DNA of 64,000 nucleotides from Gigaspora margarita (Eukaryota; Glomeromycota; Glomeromycetes; Diversisporales; Gigasporaceae), in contig WTPW01000346.1 in NCBI GenBank assembly GCA_009809945.1, positions 199,173-263,172 on the forward strand, read 5' to 3'. Shown piece after piece: positions 47,693 to 59,235 of this stretch (within the stretch, counting starts at the first letter, position 1; each line of letters starts with the position of its first letter). The translations under genes and the position numbers were made by a program. The notes under the pieces are model-generated. The model ran no database searches. It saw only the letters and a list, made by a program, of their open reading frames with translations, and was not told the DNA's origin.

Positions 47693-48094
47693 CTCGAATC
47701 AGTCCAGATCAAGCATGTAACATGCTGATCCAGTTATATTATTTGATCGTTTTGATAAAATTGAGATAGCGTAAGTATGAGGTAACGTTGTAAGTAATGA
47801 AGTAATGGGAAATTAGAGTATAGTTAGGTAATATGAGGTAATTTGAGCATAGTATATAGTGATGACGACAAGGTATTGTAACGAATTAAAAATTTTCTTA
47901 ATATCCTTTTTGTATAAATAAAAATTCTATTTTCATGGCACAATGTCCATAAACTGGCATATGAAAATGTGATCGTCCTGATTTAGTAAAATTATAAAAT
48001 CTTCTTTTACATTTCATCCTTTATACTAAAATGGAAATAATGGATGGCTTGCTGGCTTAAGCATATGAATGTTATTTTTTGGGCGCATTAAACA

Positions 48095-48312
48095 TTGAGG
48101 TGGCTACGTAACGTAGTTTAGCTAAGTAACATAGTTGTTTAAACCTGGTCAGCCAATGTAGGCTTGAAAAGCCCACTATGTAATGTAGTAAGGCTTATGA
48201 AGTAAGCATAGCCATCATAGAAGCAGCATAGTTTAACTAAGTAACGTAGTGGAATCTAAGTAAGAAAGTCGTAGTATTAACATAGTAATAATAAGTAACA
48301 TAGTCATTCATG
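48095..48312. repeat. Degenerate AAGTAACGTAGT repeats
   Basis: Eight or so scattered copies of AAGTAACnTAGT or its close variants, e.g. near 48105, 48125, 48238 and 48295. No open frame goes with them. Confidence 0.5.
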
Positions 48313-49480
48313 TAAGAATCCAAATGTATGTAAAGGCCTCTAGTTTATGGCCAAGAAAAAAATCAGTTCCCTTATCATTTGTAAAAAGAATTTCTTTATT
48401 ATTAATAAATTATATCTTTCTCTGAGTAATGAAATTACACTTATCTTTGAAATCAACTTGTAACTTTAATAAAACCCTTCATAACTCAATTCAACAGACT
48501 GAATTGACTTGTAACCTCAAATTGGCTTTATTAAGACTCGAATTCAATTTAACACTATTTTGTTAATCTTTCAAAATTATACATATGATTCATATCAGCC
48601 TACTGATCGGTCTATAGTAAAGTTTTTTAGTTTGAATATTTATATGATAAACTTTGTTTCTTTTAGATTCTCTAGTATTTGTTAGCTGATTTAAAACTCA
48701 CCTTACTCTCCAAATAAAATTCCTGCATCTATGGGAAATTCTCAAACTTACCTACATCAATATCACCTGATCAAAATCTGGGTGAATATCTGCCTACCCT
48801 AAACCCCATGACACCCATTTTGACCCCACCTTCCATTTAGATAATATCTTATTATTATTATTTTTATTGATATCATTTTATTGATATCTTTGTTATTAGC
48901 ATCACCAGTCTTCACGTCTTTATTTTATTGTGGTGATTTAGTGATAGATCATCTCTTCACTCTCCACATATAGCATATTCGACCCCTATTGTATTCTCGT
49001 GACCTATATATTAAAATATTTATATCTCTCTTCCTATACATAGTTGGAGTATAAATTGGCACTATTGTCTATATTGTTTACCTGCTCTCCCAATCAACTG
49101 TTACAGTAGATAGGAAGAGTAACCTTGTTTCTTCTGTGAACCCAAATTTAGTTCTTGTTATATCGACCCACCCTCTGCCCCTAATAATGTTTGAGTTCTC
49201 TATGACCTGTCGGATGACAGTCATGCAGGAGTAGGACTGAGACATGAGTTTATGGCCTGACGAGATAACAGCTATTACAAATAATACAGTATGCTTTGTA
49301 TAACCTGTCAGGATGACAGTCAAGTAAAAAAAATATAAAAAAAGTATAAAGTATAAAAGACTGTGCGGTGATAGCAAACTGCATAAGCTGCTTGAATAGC
49401 AAAAGAAAGACCCATATGTGTTTTCATTGTAAATTACATCAGATATGAGAGACAAAACAATACTTCACAATAAAATTGGC
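48313..49480. other. Intergenic, no recognisable gene
   Basis: The only structure seen is a short direct repeat of ACCTGTC-GGATGACAGTCA near 49205 and 49306, each with an internal TGTC/GACA dyad. The 125-codon minus frame at 49078-49455 has no family features. Confidence 0.4.
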
Positions 49481-49485
49481 TCAAA

Positions 49486-49783
49486 AACATTTTTTACTTA
49501 ATGAGCATCAGCAGTTTTATTAGTTAAAATTTGCGTAATTAGGGCTTACTATTTTTTTACTGTGCATTTTTTGTGCGGAATTTAGAATAAATTTTTAGGG
49601 TAATTTTTGTTTATTATTTAGTGTGTGATTATAAAAAGCCTTTTTTTTAGTTCATACAATAAATTCGCTACAAAAGCTTGTATACAAAATGTTTATTGCA
49701 CCAAGTCGCAGCTTAGCTACAACAGCGGTGCAGTAATTAAGCTGCAGTTGGACCAACTGGGCTGGCTTAGCCAGCTTGCAGCA
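49486..49783. repeat. Right arm of the 2.8 kb inverted pair
   Basis: Reverse-complement partner of 46984-47240. Short frames here on both strands are by-products of this repeat. Confidence 0.7.
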
Positions 49784-50239
49784 CTAATTGTAGTGTGTAA
49801 TTTGGAATCAACTGTTTTAATTCTCACTGTAAAAATTTTGTGCAGCATTGGAATTAACAGTTGTGGTTCTATACAATTTAATATAAAAATTTTTGCCAAA
49901 AAAATTGTTATTACTATGATTGTTTTTTTAATTTTTTACAATACTGTATGTGGTTAAGGTTGATTTGATACTATTATGATTAACAATTTGCTATAGTATT
50001 GCACAGTGTGGTCAGATTTGTACTGCTGGTTATTTCTAAATTAGTAGTAAGTTCGGAATTCTTTTGTGGAAATACTCCCAAGTTTGTGTTTCAATAATAT
50101 TTGTTTGATATTTAGCTTGGCAGATATTGAGGTACATTGCTACATTTGTAGAGTTAGTATGTATTTCAAATTTAAATCTTGTATTCTGAAATTTTTGCAC
50201 AATAGCTTCTTCTGTAGATAAGTCTGATATTGTTGGGAA

Positions 50240-50392
50240 TAAGTTTACTTAGTGCATGAAGTTAGAATTAATTAATAAGAATTTGTGAGTTATAAGTTTT
50301 TATAGAATTTTATTAATAAAATTCTATAAACCTTATAATTCACAAATTTTTATTAATTAATTCTAACTTCTGCACTAAGTAAACTTGTTCAG
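50240..50392. repeat. Palindrome family E, copy 1
   Basis: GTTTACTTAGTGCATGAAGT and the complement of its right end flank arms of about 75 bp that fold at TTTTATTAATAAAA near 50315. Confidence 0.85.
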
Positions 50393-50503
50393 CATCTAAA
50401 AATATATCAAATTAGCATAATTATTTTTATTTTACTTGAAATTTAGAGAATAGATGTATAATTTTGTATTTTTGATCAAAAAATCAAATTTAAGCATCTA
50501 TTC

Positions 50504-50786
50504 TAGGACTCCAGACATCTCTCATATCAGTTATAACTGGATTTTGGCTAATTTTGACCTAATTTGCTAAAAATGACAAAATCTATTTACTTTAATAACT
50601 TCTAATGCAGTGATCAGAATTTAATAAACTTTTACCTCACTGAGAACTTCATTTTAAAAAAAAGTTAATTCAAATTGGACCATTAGATTGCAAGATAATT
50701 ACCAAAAACTGTTTTTTGCTTCTCAAATTTTAGGTATTTTTGCTAAAAAATTTCAAGTATGACCTTTATACTAGAAGTCTGGCATC
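50504..50786. mobile_element. MITE family A, copy 2
   Basis: Inverted relative to copy 1: begins TAGGACTCCAGACATCTCTC and contains AAAACTGTTTTTTGC. The right end is degraded after AGAAGTCTGGCATCT. Confidence 0.75.
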
Positions 50787-50888
50787 TTTTTATTCTCCAA
50801 ATTTTAAGTAAAATAAAAAAATTTGTCCAATTTAATGTATTTATAGGTGCTGAACAATTTTACTTAGTGCATAAAGTTAGAATTAATT

Positions 50889-51394
50889 CGTGATCCACTT
50901 GGGAACCAGTGAAAAAACATAGTAAACTGCGGGGATATGTTTACTATGTAATTTTTTCTTTTTTGAAATCTGGCGTTTCCCTAAGGATAAATCTACTTTG
51001 TACTAAGCAAACCTCTCTTGTGCGCATAACAAACGTTGTAGAGAAGGAAATTACGAGCATAATGGTAGTTGAAACATTGAAATCGGCCTAGCGGATCATG
51101 AGATATGGGCATTTTTGTCTTTACGACTATTTGTTTACTTCTTTGTTTACATCATATAGTCGTGAGAACAAATACACCTAAATCTCATGATTCACTGAGC
51201 TGATTTTAATGTTTCAACTACCATTATGTTCGTATTTTTCTCCTCTACAACGTTTATTATGTATACAAGGGAGATTTACTTAGTACGAAATCGATTTGTC
51301 CTTAGGGAAATGCCAGATTCTGAAAGAGGCAAAATTTAATAGTGAAAATCACTGAAAATCACATGATTTTTTACTGGTTCCCAGGCAGATCACG
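50889..51394. mobile_element. Palindromic MITE, 8 bp target duplication
   Basis: Ends CGTGATCCACTTGGGAACCA and the complement of TGGTTCCCAGGCAGATCACG, with AATTAATT on both sides (50881-50888, 51395-51402). Long arms pair through CTAAGGATAAAT, AACGTTGTAGAG and ACTACCATTATG-type blocks, folding near 51140. Confidence 0.85.
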
Positions 51395-51446
51395 AATTAA
51401 TTAATAAAATTTTGCAAAATTATAAGATTTTATAGAATTCTATTAA

Positions 51447-52396
51447 TTTTTTTTTTTTTTTTTAAGTGAGATCTTGTCTCAGTTTATTATTTATAACATA
51501 ACTAGATACATAAAATATGCATAGGTTTATTAGTTTTTTTAAACTAAGACTTAAGCTACTTTACCTAAAATCTAAACTTAGTTAAGAATAGCAATTGTCA
51601 CTCTTAATCTACAAAATACAATATATGATAGATAAACAAATTAAAAGACAAGAGAGGCCTGCTCTTAGCTAAAGAAGATCAAAGACCAAGTTATGCTGTA
51701 AAAATTTCTATATCTATTTTACAAAAGAACTACTTTATAGAACAAAAATGCAGGGTGATTCTTGTAGTATATTTGAAATGATTGTGAATATAGATTGATG
51801 TAGTATAGCAATCATAGAGAATAGCATCGACTATGTGGTGTGTGTGTGTCATCAATCTATTTTGGAGGCCGTTTAGGTTCAGTAATTGATGATCAATAAT
51901 TGATGATGTGTTGTTTGTTGTTTTTGTTGTATAATTCTTTTATTTTTGTAAATGATAATGTAATTATTGCATTTGATAGGGGTGAGCTAGAACACCACTT
52001 TTGATAAAACTTTGTGAGTCTTGTAGTAGTAGTAGCATATGTTGACTTTTATATATATCATTTATATGTATTAAGTTATAAGTAGTAATCTGTATATCTT
52101 TTGGCCCTAAAGTTAGAGTATAGTTGTATATTTGACTATATATAATATCACGAGAGTGAGTTTTGAGTAAATTGTCTGATAACTAGCTCCTTTGCCAAAG
52201 CAAGGTTGCTAGTGTAAACTTAAAAATTATCTGAGTTTTGTATATTAAAAGGATGGGACATGGGTAACTAGTTGGTAAAGAGTAATGATAGTTGGAAAAC
52301 ATTCATGTATATTATATCTGTTTTTCTTATTTAAGCTACTGAAATATAGCTGTGAGTAGAAATTATAATAAAACAGAGATCAGTGGAAAGAGTTAA
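51447..52396 (-). mobile_element. Retroposed sequence with poly(A) and 14 bp target duplication
   Basis: The minus strand ends in 17 A (plus-strand T, 51447-51463). TAGAATTCTATTAA flanks both sides (51433-51446 and 52397-52410). The 950 bp body has no inverted ends. Poly(A) plus a long target duplication is the signature of LINE-mediated retroposition. I do not recognise the source: no open frame longer than about 50 codons and no reverse transcriptase. It could be a processed copy of a transcript or a non-autonomous LINE-driven element. Confidence 0.85.
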
Positions 52397-52659
52397 TAGA
52401 ATTCTATTAATAAAATTCTATAAAATCTTATGATTTACAAGATTTCACTAATTAATACTAACTTAATGCACTAAGTAAACTTATTTAGCATCTAAAAATA
52501 TATTAAATCAGCTAATTTTTTTATTTTACTTGAAATTTAGAAAATAGATGCTTAAATTTGACTTTTTTGATCAAAATTCCAAAATTATGTACCTATCCTC
52601 TAAATTTTAAATAAAATAAAAATAATTTTGCCAATTTAATGCATTTTTAGGTGCTGAAT

Positions 52660-52836
52660 AAGTTTACTTAGTATATAAAGTTAGAATTAATTAATAAAAA
52701 TTTTGTGAATTATAAGAATTATAAAATCTTATTAATTATAAAATTTTATTAATAAAATTTTATAAAATCTTATAATTAATAAAATTTTACTAATTAATTT
52801 TAAAAACAAGTACTAAGTAAAGTTTTTAGCACCAAA
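52660..52836. repeat. Palindrome family E, copy 3
   Basis: GTTTACTTAGTATATAAAGTT at the left, AAGTACTAAGTAAAG at the right, with TTTTATTAATAAAATTTTAT at the centre. More diverged than copy 1. Confidence 0.75.
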
Positions 52837-52849
52837 AATACATATAACT

Positions 52850-53510
52850 ATATTCAAACTCAGTCTAGTTCATGAACCTTGAACCAGATTTGAACTGAAC
52901 TCATAATTGAGTCTGAGTCTAATCTGAAGTCCAAAATTAGTAAAATTTAGAGTCTGAGTTTGGTTCGATCCTGGACTAATCTCAGAACAGACTGAACATG
53001 AACTGAACCTAGGAGCACTACAACAAAGCTCTATATACTCATAATTATATATATGGATTACTAGACCAATTATATAAAAAAAAAAATACTAATACCTGTA
53101 TACCTTTTGGGCTAGCACTTAAAAAATAGAAATTTGGTTATATAATTAGATTAAAAATAGCTTTTCTACAAATACAATTCTCTATATCTAAATCTAAGTA
53201 AGTTTTAACCAGTATAGTAGGTTTAGATTGTAGATAATTTAGATAGAATAAGTTTATTTATAGTCTAAGTCTTAATTCTTTAATAATAACTTGTAACTAG
53301 ACAAACCCTATAAGGAATTTTATACATTTATATAGATAAAGGCAAAACCTCACTATAACAACAAAAAAATTAAAAAATTTTGTATAACTACAGTAAAAAT
53401 AGTAAAATATCCTTTATTATTTAACTAAATATAACAGTTGTCTCTCTATATAATCACCTACATTATCTAATATTTTTTGGTGATTAATAGAAAGGTGACT
53501 AAATAGAATT
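52850..53510. other. GAACTGAACT-rich stretch, otherwise empty
   Basis: 52855-53010 has repeated GAACTCAGTC / GACTGAACTG words and may be a diverged MITE like that at 59236. The rest shows nothing recognisable. Confidence 0.35.
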
Positions 53511-53512
53511 AC

Positions 53513-53809
53513 TAGAACCCCAAAATCTCTCATATAGGTCATAACTGGTTTTTGGCCAATTTTGACCCAATTGCTAAAAATGACAAAACTACATTTTGTT
53601 AAATAACTCTTGATCCAGTAATCAGAATTGAATGAACTTTTTTTTTATTAGATGCACTTTACTAAGAGCTTTATTTTAAATAAAAAGTTTATTCAAATTG
53701 GACTACTAGATGCCAAGATAATTGCCAAAAACTGTTTTTTTGCTTTTCAAATTTTAGAGGTTTTTGTAAAAAATAAAGAATAACCTTTGTGCTATATATC
53801 TGGGTCCTG
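53513..53809. mobile_element. MITE family A, copy 3
   Basis: Same orientation as copy 2: starts TAGAACCCCAAAATCTCTCA, ends ATCTGGGTCCTGA. Contains CCAAAAACTGTTTTTTTGC. Confidence 0.78.
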
Positions 53810-54143
53810 AATTAATTCTATATAATTAAATACTATTCCTTTATTTTTTAAGCATTTGCAAGCAAATTTGCTTGAAAAACATATATAATATGATTTAAGA
53901 AATTTTTATTTAATTTATTATTAAAATACTTTTTAAGTTTTATATTTTATTTTAAATAATTAACAAGTTCAATAGGTGGTGCAAAATGCCACCTATCTTA
54001 TTCAGAGTATCTAATCTAATTCCCATTGACCTATATGTATTGATTATAAACAATCCTGAAATGCTCTGATATCCTTCTATTTATTTTCTAATTTTAATAC
54101 TTAATAATTTATGATAATTAATATCAATTTTTGAACTGTATTT

Positions 54144-55391
54144 CAGTTAGCCAATATGTCACATGAAAATTTTTTCTATATAAAATTTATAAAAAAAAAT
54201 ATATAAAATTACTATAAGTTTGATTTCATGATGTTTCTTCCTCTATATATTAACTTAAAATTAAAATTTTCAGGAATATAGAACAAGAGGAGAAGAAAAA
54301 ATGGAGCTTAAAAATCAAATTAAAATTTTGCTGATTTTGCACAAAACGAAAATGTAACTTCACCAAAAACAAATATTTACCAATTTTAAAATAAGAAACA
54401 TGTGTAAAAACATGCTCTGAACAACTTTACTTAGGTGACAGAAGTAGGTTACCTTGTAAGAAAAGTTGGTTATCTATGTACTAAAGTTAAAATTTATCAT
54501 TTTTCTTGATTGAACTTTTTTCCTTATTAGATAACCTACTTTGGGCTCTTAAGTAGTATTGTTAGTCAAAATAATTTAGACATTTAGGCATTTAGGCAAA
54601 TTGAATTTAGGCAATTTTGACTTTGTTATTTTTTTAAAAATTACTATTAAAAAATTAATTTAAACATTTAGACATTTAGACAATTAAATTTAGACAGATT
54701 TTGATATTAGCAAAAATAATTTCAACTAACAATATTACTTTTAAGCAAAGTTGTTCAGCATGTAATTTTACATTACATTTGAGGTTAAAATGCACTTTTC
54801 AGATCTTTTACTAAGTGAAAAATGGGGTTAAAGTTAAAAAAAAATTTTTTTCTAAAAAAATTTTTTAGAAAAAAATTTTTTTCTAACTTTAACCCCATTT
54901 TTCACTTAGTAAAAGGTCCGAAAAGTGCATTTTAACCTCAAATATGATGTAAAATTACATGCCAAACATCTTTGCTTAAGAGCCCAAAGTAGGTACCTAA
55001 TAAGAAAAAAGTTCAATAAAAAAAATGATAAATTTTAACTTTAGTACATAGATAACCAACTTTTCTTACAAGGTAACCTACTTCCGTCGCCTAAGTAAAG
55101 TTGTTCAGAGCATGTTTTTACACATGTTTTTCATTTTAAAATTGGTAAATATTTGTTTTTGGTGAAGTTACATTTTCATTTTGTACAAAATCAGCAAAAT
55201 CTTAATCTGATTTTTAAGCTCAATTTTTTCTTCTCCTCTTGTTCTATATTCCTGAAAATTTAATTTTAAGTTAATATGTAGAGAAAAAACATCATGAAAT
55301 CAAAGCTTATAGTAATTTTATATATTTTTTTTTATAAATTTATATATAACAAAAAACTCAGTTATAAATAGTGTGACAAATCAGTTGACTG
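54144..55391. mobile_element. 1.25 kb near-complete palindrome (hairpin element)
   Basis: Arms of over 500 bp fold around about 54860 (AAAAATTTTTTTCTAA-type centre). Paired words include TATAGAACAAGAGGAGAAGA / TCTTCTCCTCTTGTTCTATA, AAAAGTTGGTTATCTATGTA and its complement, and CAAAGTAGG. The ends CAGTTAGCCAATATGTCAC and GTGACAAATCAGTTGACTG are weakly inverted and ATTT lies outside both. The left arm carries a later insertion at 54553-54740. No coding capacity. Confidence 0.88.
54553..54740. mobile_element. Small MITE with TTAA target in the palindrome arm
   Basis: Ends GTAGTATTGTTAGT and ACTAACAATATTAC, flanked by TTAA (54549-54552, 54741-54744). The matching right arm lacks it, so the empty site is visible in the same molecule. 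TTAA is the target of piggyBac and Kolobok elements. Confidence 0.82.
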
Positions 55392-55599
55392 ATTTATTAA
55401 AGGGCATAGTAATCCCGTGATCTAGCAATCAAAATCGCTCATATGAGTCCATAGTAAAAAAAAAATAAAAATAAAAAATACAACAAATTATTAAAAAAAA
55501 TACAAAAATAAATCCAATTCAGACTATCATGTTATATTCCAACATACTAATTATTATGCTACACCCTATACTAACTATTGTGCTATGTTGTTCCAAACT

Positions 55600-56575
55600 A
55601 TTATGATATGTTTATTGTTCATTCTAACTATTGTACTATATTTATTTTAAAGATAAAAAAACACATTAGTACTGCAATATTACTTATATATAAAAAAAAC
55701 CACAGTATTGTATACTAACTATATGTGCTCTGTCTGTTCTAACTATTGTGCTATGTTTTGTCAAATAATTGTACTAAAGGAAAAAACTATTAGTGCTACA
55801 ATATATATATATATATATATATAATACAATTGTATACTAAAAACATCCATTTTAACTATTGCGCTATATTCTGTCAAACAATCTTACTATATTCATTATA
55901 AAGAAAACAACCCCATTAGTACTGCAAAATAATAATATATATATATAATAATATTGTATGCTAACCACATGTGCTCTGTCTGTTTTAATATCACCCTATG
56001 TTCTGTCAAACAATCATACTACATTGTTCTAAAAAAAAAAAATTGTTAGTACTACAAAAAAAAAATATATATATATATATAAACTATTGTATACTAATCA
56101 CATCTGTTCTAACTATTGTGTTATGTTCTATCAAAAATTGTAATACTTTTATTTTATAGAAAAAACTGTCAGTACTGCAAAATATATATATATAAAAAAA
56201 ATATTACAGTATCATATACTGATCACATATGCTCATCTATTCTAACTATCGCACTATATTTGTCAAACAATTGTACTATGTTCATTCTAAAGAAAAAAAC
56301 CCATTAGTGCTACAAAATATATAAAAAAAAATAATAATACAATTATATACTTACCATGTCCATTCTAACTATTGCCCTAAATCTGTCAAACAATTATACT
56401 ATATTTATTATAAAGAAAAAAAACCTCTGTTAGTACTACAAAATAAAATATATATAAAAAACAAAAATTACTATTGTATATTAGCCACATATGCACTGTC
56501 TATTCTAACTATTATACTACTTTCTGTCAAATAATCAAGTTTGTTTTAAAGAAAAAAAATTATTAGTACTGCAAA

Positions 56576-56606
<31 letters not shown>

Positions 56607-57290
56607 AATACTACAGTATTATATACTAACTATATGTGCCCATCCATTCTAACTATTATGCTATGTTCCATCAAACAATCGAATTACATTCGTTCTAAAG
56701 AAAAAAAGCCCTATTAGTGTTGTAATATATATATATATATATATATAATACTATTGTATACTAACTACGTCTGTTGCACAACATTCTGTTAAACAATTGT
56801 ACTATGTTCTAAAGAAAAAACCCCTATTAGTACTGCAAAATAAAATATATATATATATATATGTTCTATCAAAAATTGTACTATGTTCATTCTAAAGAAA
56901 AAACCTATTATTACTGCAGAATATATATATATATATATAAAAGAATACTACAGTATCATATACTAACTACATGTGCCTCATCCATTCTAATTATTGTGCT
57001 ATGTTTTGTCAAACAATCATATTATGTTCGTTCTAAAGAAAAAACCTTATTAGTACTGCAAAATAAAATAAATATAAAAAAATCATATACTAACATGGTC
57101 TAACGATCACACTATATTCTGTCAAACAATCGTACTATGTTCGTTCAAAAGAAAATAATTCATTAGTACTGCAAAATATATCAATATATATATATATATA
57201 ATACTACAGTATTGTATAGTTACTACATGTGCTCCATCCATTCTAATTATTGCACTACACTTTATCAAACAATCATACTACGTGTGTTGT
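55600..57290. repeat. Satellite-like tandem array, unit about 125 bp
   Basis: About 13-14 units, each containing TTCTAACTATTGTGCTATG, a TGTCAAACAATC block, TTCTAAAGAAAAAA, ATTAGTACTGCAAAATA, an (AT)n run of variable length and ACTACAGTATTGTATACTAA. Units differ by 10-30 percent, and length varies mostly with the AT run. The small frames at 56116-56307 and 56861-57103 are by-products of the unit. Confidence 0.9.
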
Positions 57291-57575
57291 CATGTGTAAT
57301 GAGTTGAATACACTGCACTATGGTGTGGGCTTGAACTCATTATTTTATGTGGATGTTATTATATGTACCAAGTTGAAGTAGTGTCAACTTGATATATTTA
57401 TAAAAGTTAATATAGTCATGTGTAAGGAGTTTAATGCACTACTATATAAAAATTGATATCATGTGTAATGAATTAAATGTGCCGCACCATTTCATGGGCT
57501 AAACTCACTATTATAAAATTGATATTGTATATAATAAGTAAAATATACCGCACTATAAACATGGGCTTGAACTCG
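57291..57575. repeat. Degenerate tandem repeat, unit about 85 bp
   Basis: Three to four units with TCATGTGTAATGAGTT, a CACTA-type block and GGGCTTGAACTC. It directly follows the satellite array. Confidence 0.6.
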
Positions 57576-57965
57576 CAAAAAAAAACAAAAAGTAGAATGT
57601 GCCATACCTTAGTATAGGCGTTCCTCAATTATGCTTTGTAACGTGAGTATATTTACAAATATATAGAGTTGTTATGGGCACAATACACAATAGCTGAAGA
57701 GAAGTGATGAAGTGGAACACTACTCCCATCATATATCTTTATAATGTCTAATAAAGACAGTATTAAATATGAAATTCAAGCAAGAATAATTACTATATGT
57801 AGTAATTGTTGTACCAATTTTTTCTCTGGTATCACCTAATAGTAACTTAATTTTCTAGAATCACCTGATACATCTGGTAAAAAAAAAACCAATTTTCTGA
57901 TTCCTTGTTATACAAACTAAAGAATTAACTTTGTATGATCTTAGATGTGAACATGAATTAATTTA

Positions 57966-58058
57966 GGCCATACAAGTTATTTTTTTTAAAAAAAAATCTG
58001 ATCTGCCAAAATTTTGAAACCCAAGTTATACAAAACAAATAATTAACTTTATGTGGCC
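57966..58058. mobile_element. Harbinger/Tourist-like MITE, short copy 3
   Basis: GGCCATACAAGTTATTTTTT at the left and AATTAACTTTATGTGGCC at the right. TTA lies before and TAA after it. Only 93 bp. Confidence 0.55.
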
Positions 58059-58066
58059 TAATAATA

Positions 58067-58212
58067 ATTACTACAATAGTAATAATTATGACATGTAATA
58101 ATAATTATAACATGTCATAATTATTACTAAATGTAGTAATAATTATAACATGTCATAATTATTATTACATGTCTTATAATTATGACATGCCATAATTATT
58201 ATTACTTTTGTA
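58067..58212. repeat. Cluster of TAATAATTATGACATGT palindromes
   Basis: Five or six copies of ATAATTATGACATGT and its complement in alternating directions, giving several alternative hairpins. Confidence 0.75.
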
Positions 58213-58261
58213 ATAATATTTATTATATTATAACAAATTGAATTTTGAATTACAGCATCAA

Positions 58262-58405
58262 TCATTAAGCATGCCATTTTTTATGTAATTTTTATTATAG
58301 ATACATGGTCAGTGATGGTGATTATGTTATATATTAGGGCATGCCATTTATCATATGATTTTTACCATGGATATATAGTTAGTAATAGAAATCATGTTTA
58401 TATAT
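58262..58405. repeat. Tandem duplication, unit about 70 bp
   Basis: GCATGCCATTTTTTATGTAA with downstream GATACATGGTCAGTGATGG, and a diverged second copy starting GCATGCCATTTATCATATGA. Confidence 0.65.
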
Positions 58406-58602
58406 TATATTAACAAATCAAAATTAGATAAAGTGATCACATTATTCATAGATAAAGTGGCTATTAAGTAAAAAATATCATGTGATAAATGCACATCGAT
58501 TATATTTCAAATAGATTTATATAAATTTAAAATTGGTCAATTTTATAAAATAAAACAAATTAATTAAATTTTTAAATTTTAAATTTTTTTTAAGATTTTT
58601 AA

Positions 58603-58931
58603 CATTCATCGCTAGTGCGATGCATCGCTATCCCCTGATCGACCAATCATTTTGTTTGTTTTGATTTTACATTAATCAAAACAAAACAAATAGCGGCCGC
58701 ATTATGATTAGGGTTAGGGTTTGGCAGTGCAAGAGATAGAAGGCCCTTCTAACCCAAAATTTTGCAAGAAATTTTTTTTGTCAAGAAAAAAGTGTAGTTT
58801 CTTAGTCAAAATTTTAAGTTAGAAGTGATTTTTTAAAAAAATATTGTTTTGCTTTGATTTCATGTTACACCTGATCCTGCATTCCGATTGGTCAATCAGG
58901 GGGTGGCAATGCATCGCACTGGTGATGAATG
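58603..58931. mobile_element. MITE family D, better preserved copy
   Basis: CATTCATCGCTAGTGCGATG at the left and the complement of CATCGCACTGGTGATGAATG at the right; then CCCCTGATCGACCAATC / GATTGGTCAATCAGGGGG. Inside is GATTAGGGTTAGGGTTTGG next to GCGGCCGC, a rare GC-rich word here. Relative at 18388-18632. Confidence 0.82.
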
Positions 58932-59235
58932 ATAACTCTCTTTTTTTAAATATATATAATCATTTAATATTAATAAAAGTTTTTAATAAATTTCATAAGA
59001 CTAGTAACTAAAATTGATTAAAATTTTAACTATAAATAAAAAAAATATCTTTTTTAATAATATATAAAATTTGAGATAATTTAAAAAAGGGTTTAAAAAA
59101 ATGGTGCACTTCTTTTATACTTAATTATGGTCAGCTATATAGTTAATAACTAGTCATAGCTGAAAAATTATTTACCCAATTATTCGATCAAATATCTAAA
59201 ATAAGTGACAAGTAGTAATAGAATACTGCACAGAC

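Larger units (their letters stand above)
50855..52482. repeat. Palindrome family E, copy 2, split by two insertions
   Basis: TTTACTTAGTGCATAAAGTT at the left and ACTTAATGCACTAAGTAAAC at the right bound the copy. Its pieces are 50855-50888, 51395-51446 and 52397-52482; between them lie a MITE and a retroposon, each with its own target duplication. Confidence 0.82.

Noticed and set aside
49625..49957. 110-codon plus-strand frame with Cys and hydrophobic residues
   Set aside because: Lies mostly within the right arm of an inverted repeat pair and has no counterpart frame in the left arm.
52958..52978. GGTTCGATCC considered as a tRNA B box
   Set aside because: No A box or cloverleaf around it; it belongs to a GAACTGAACT-type repeat.
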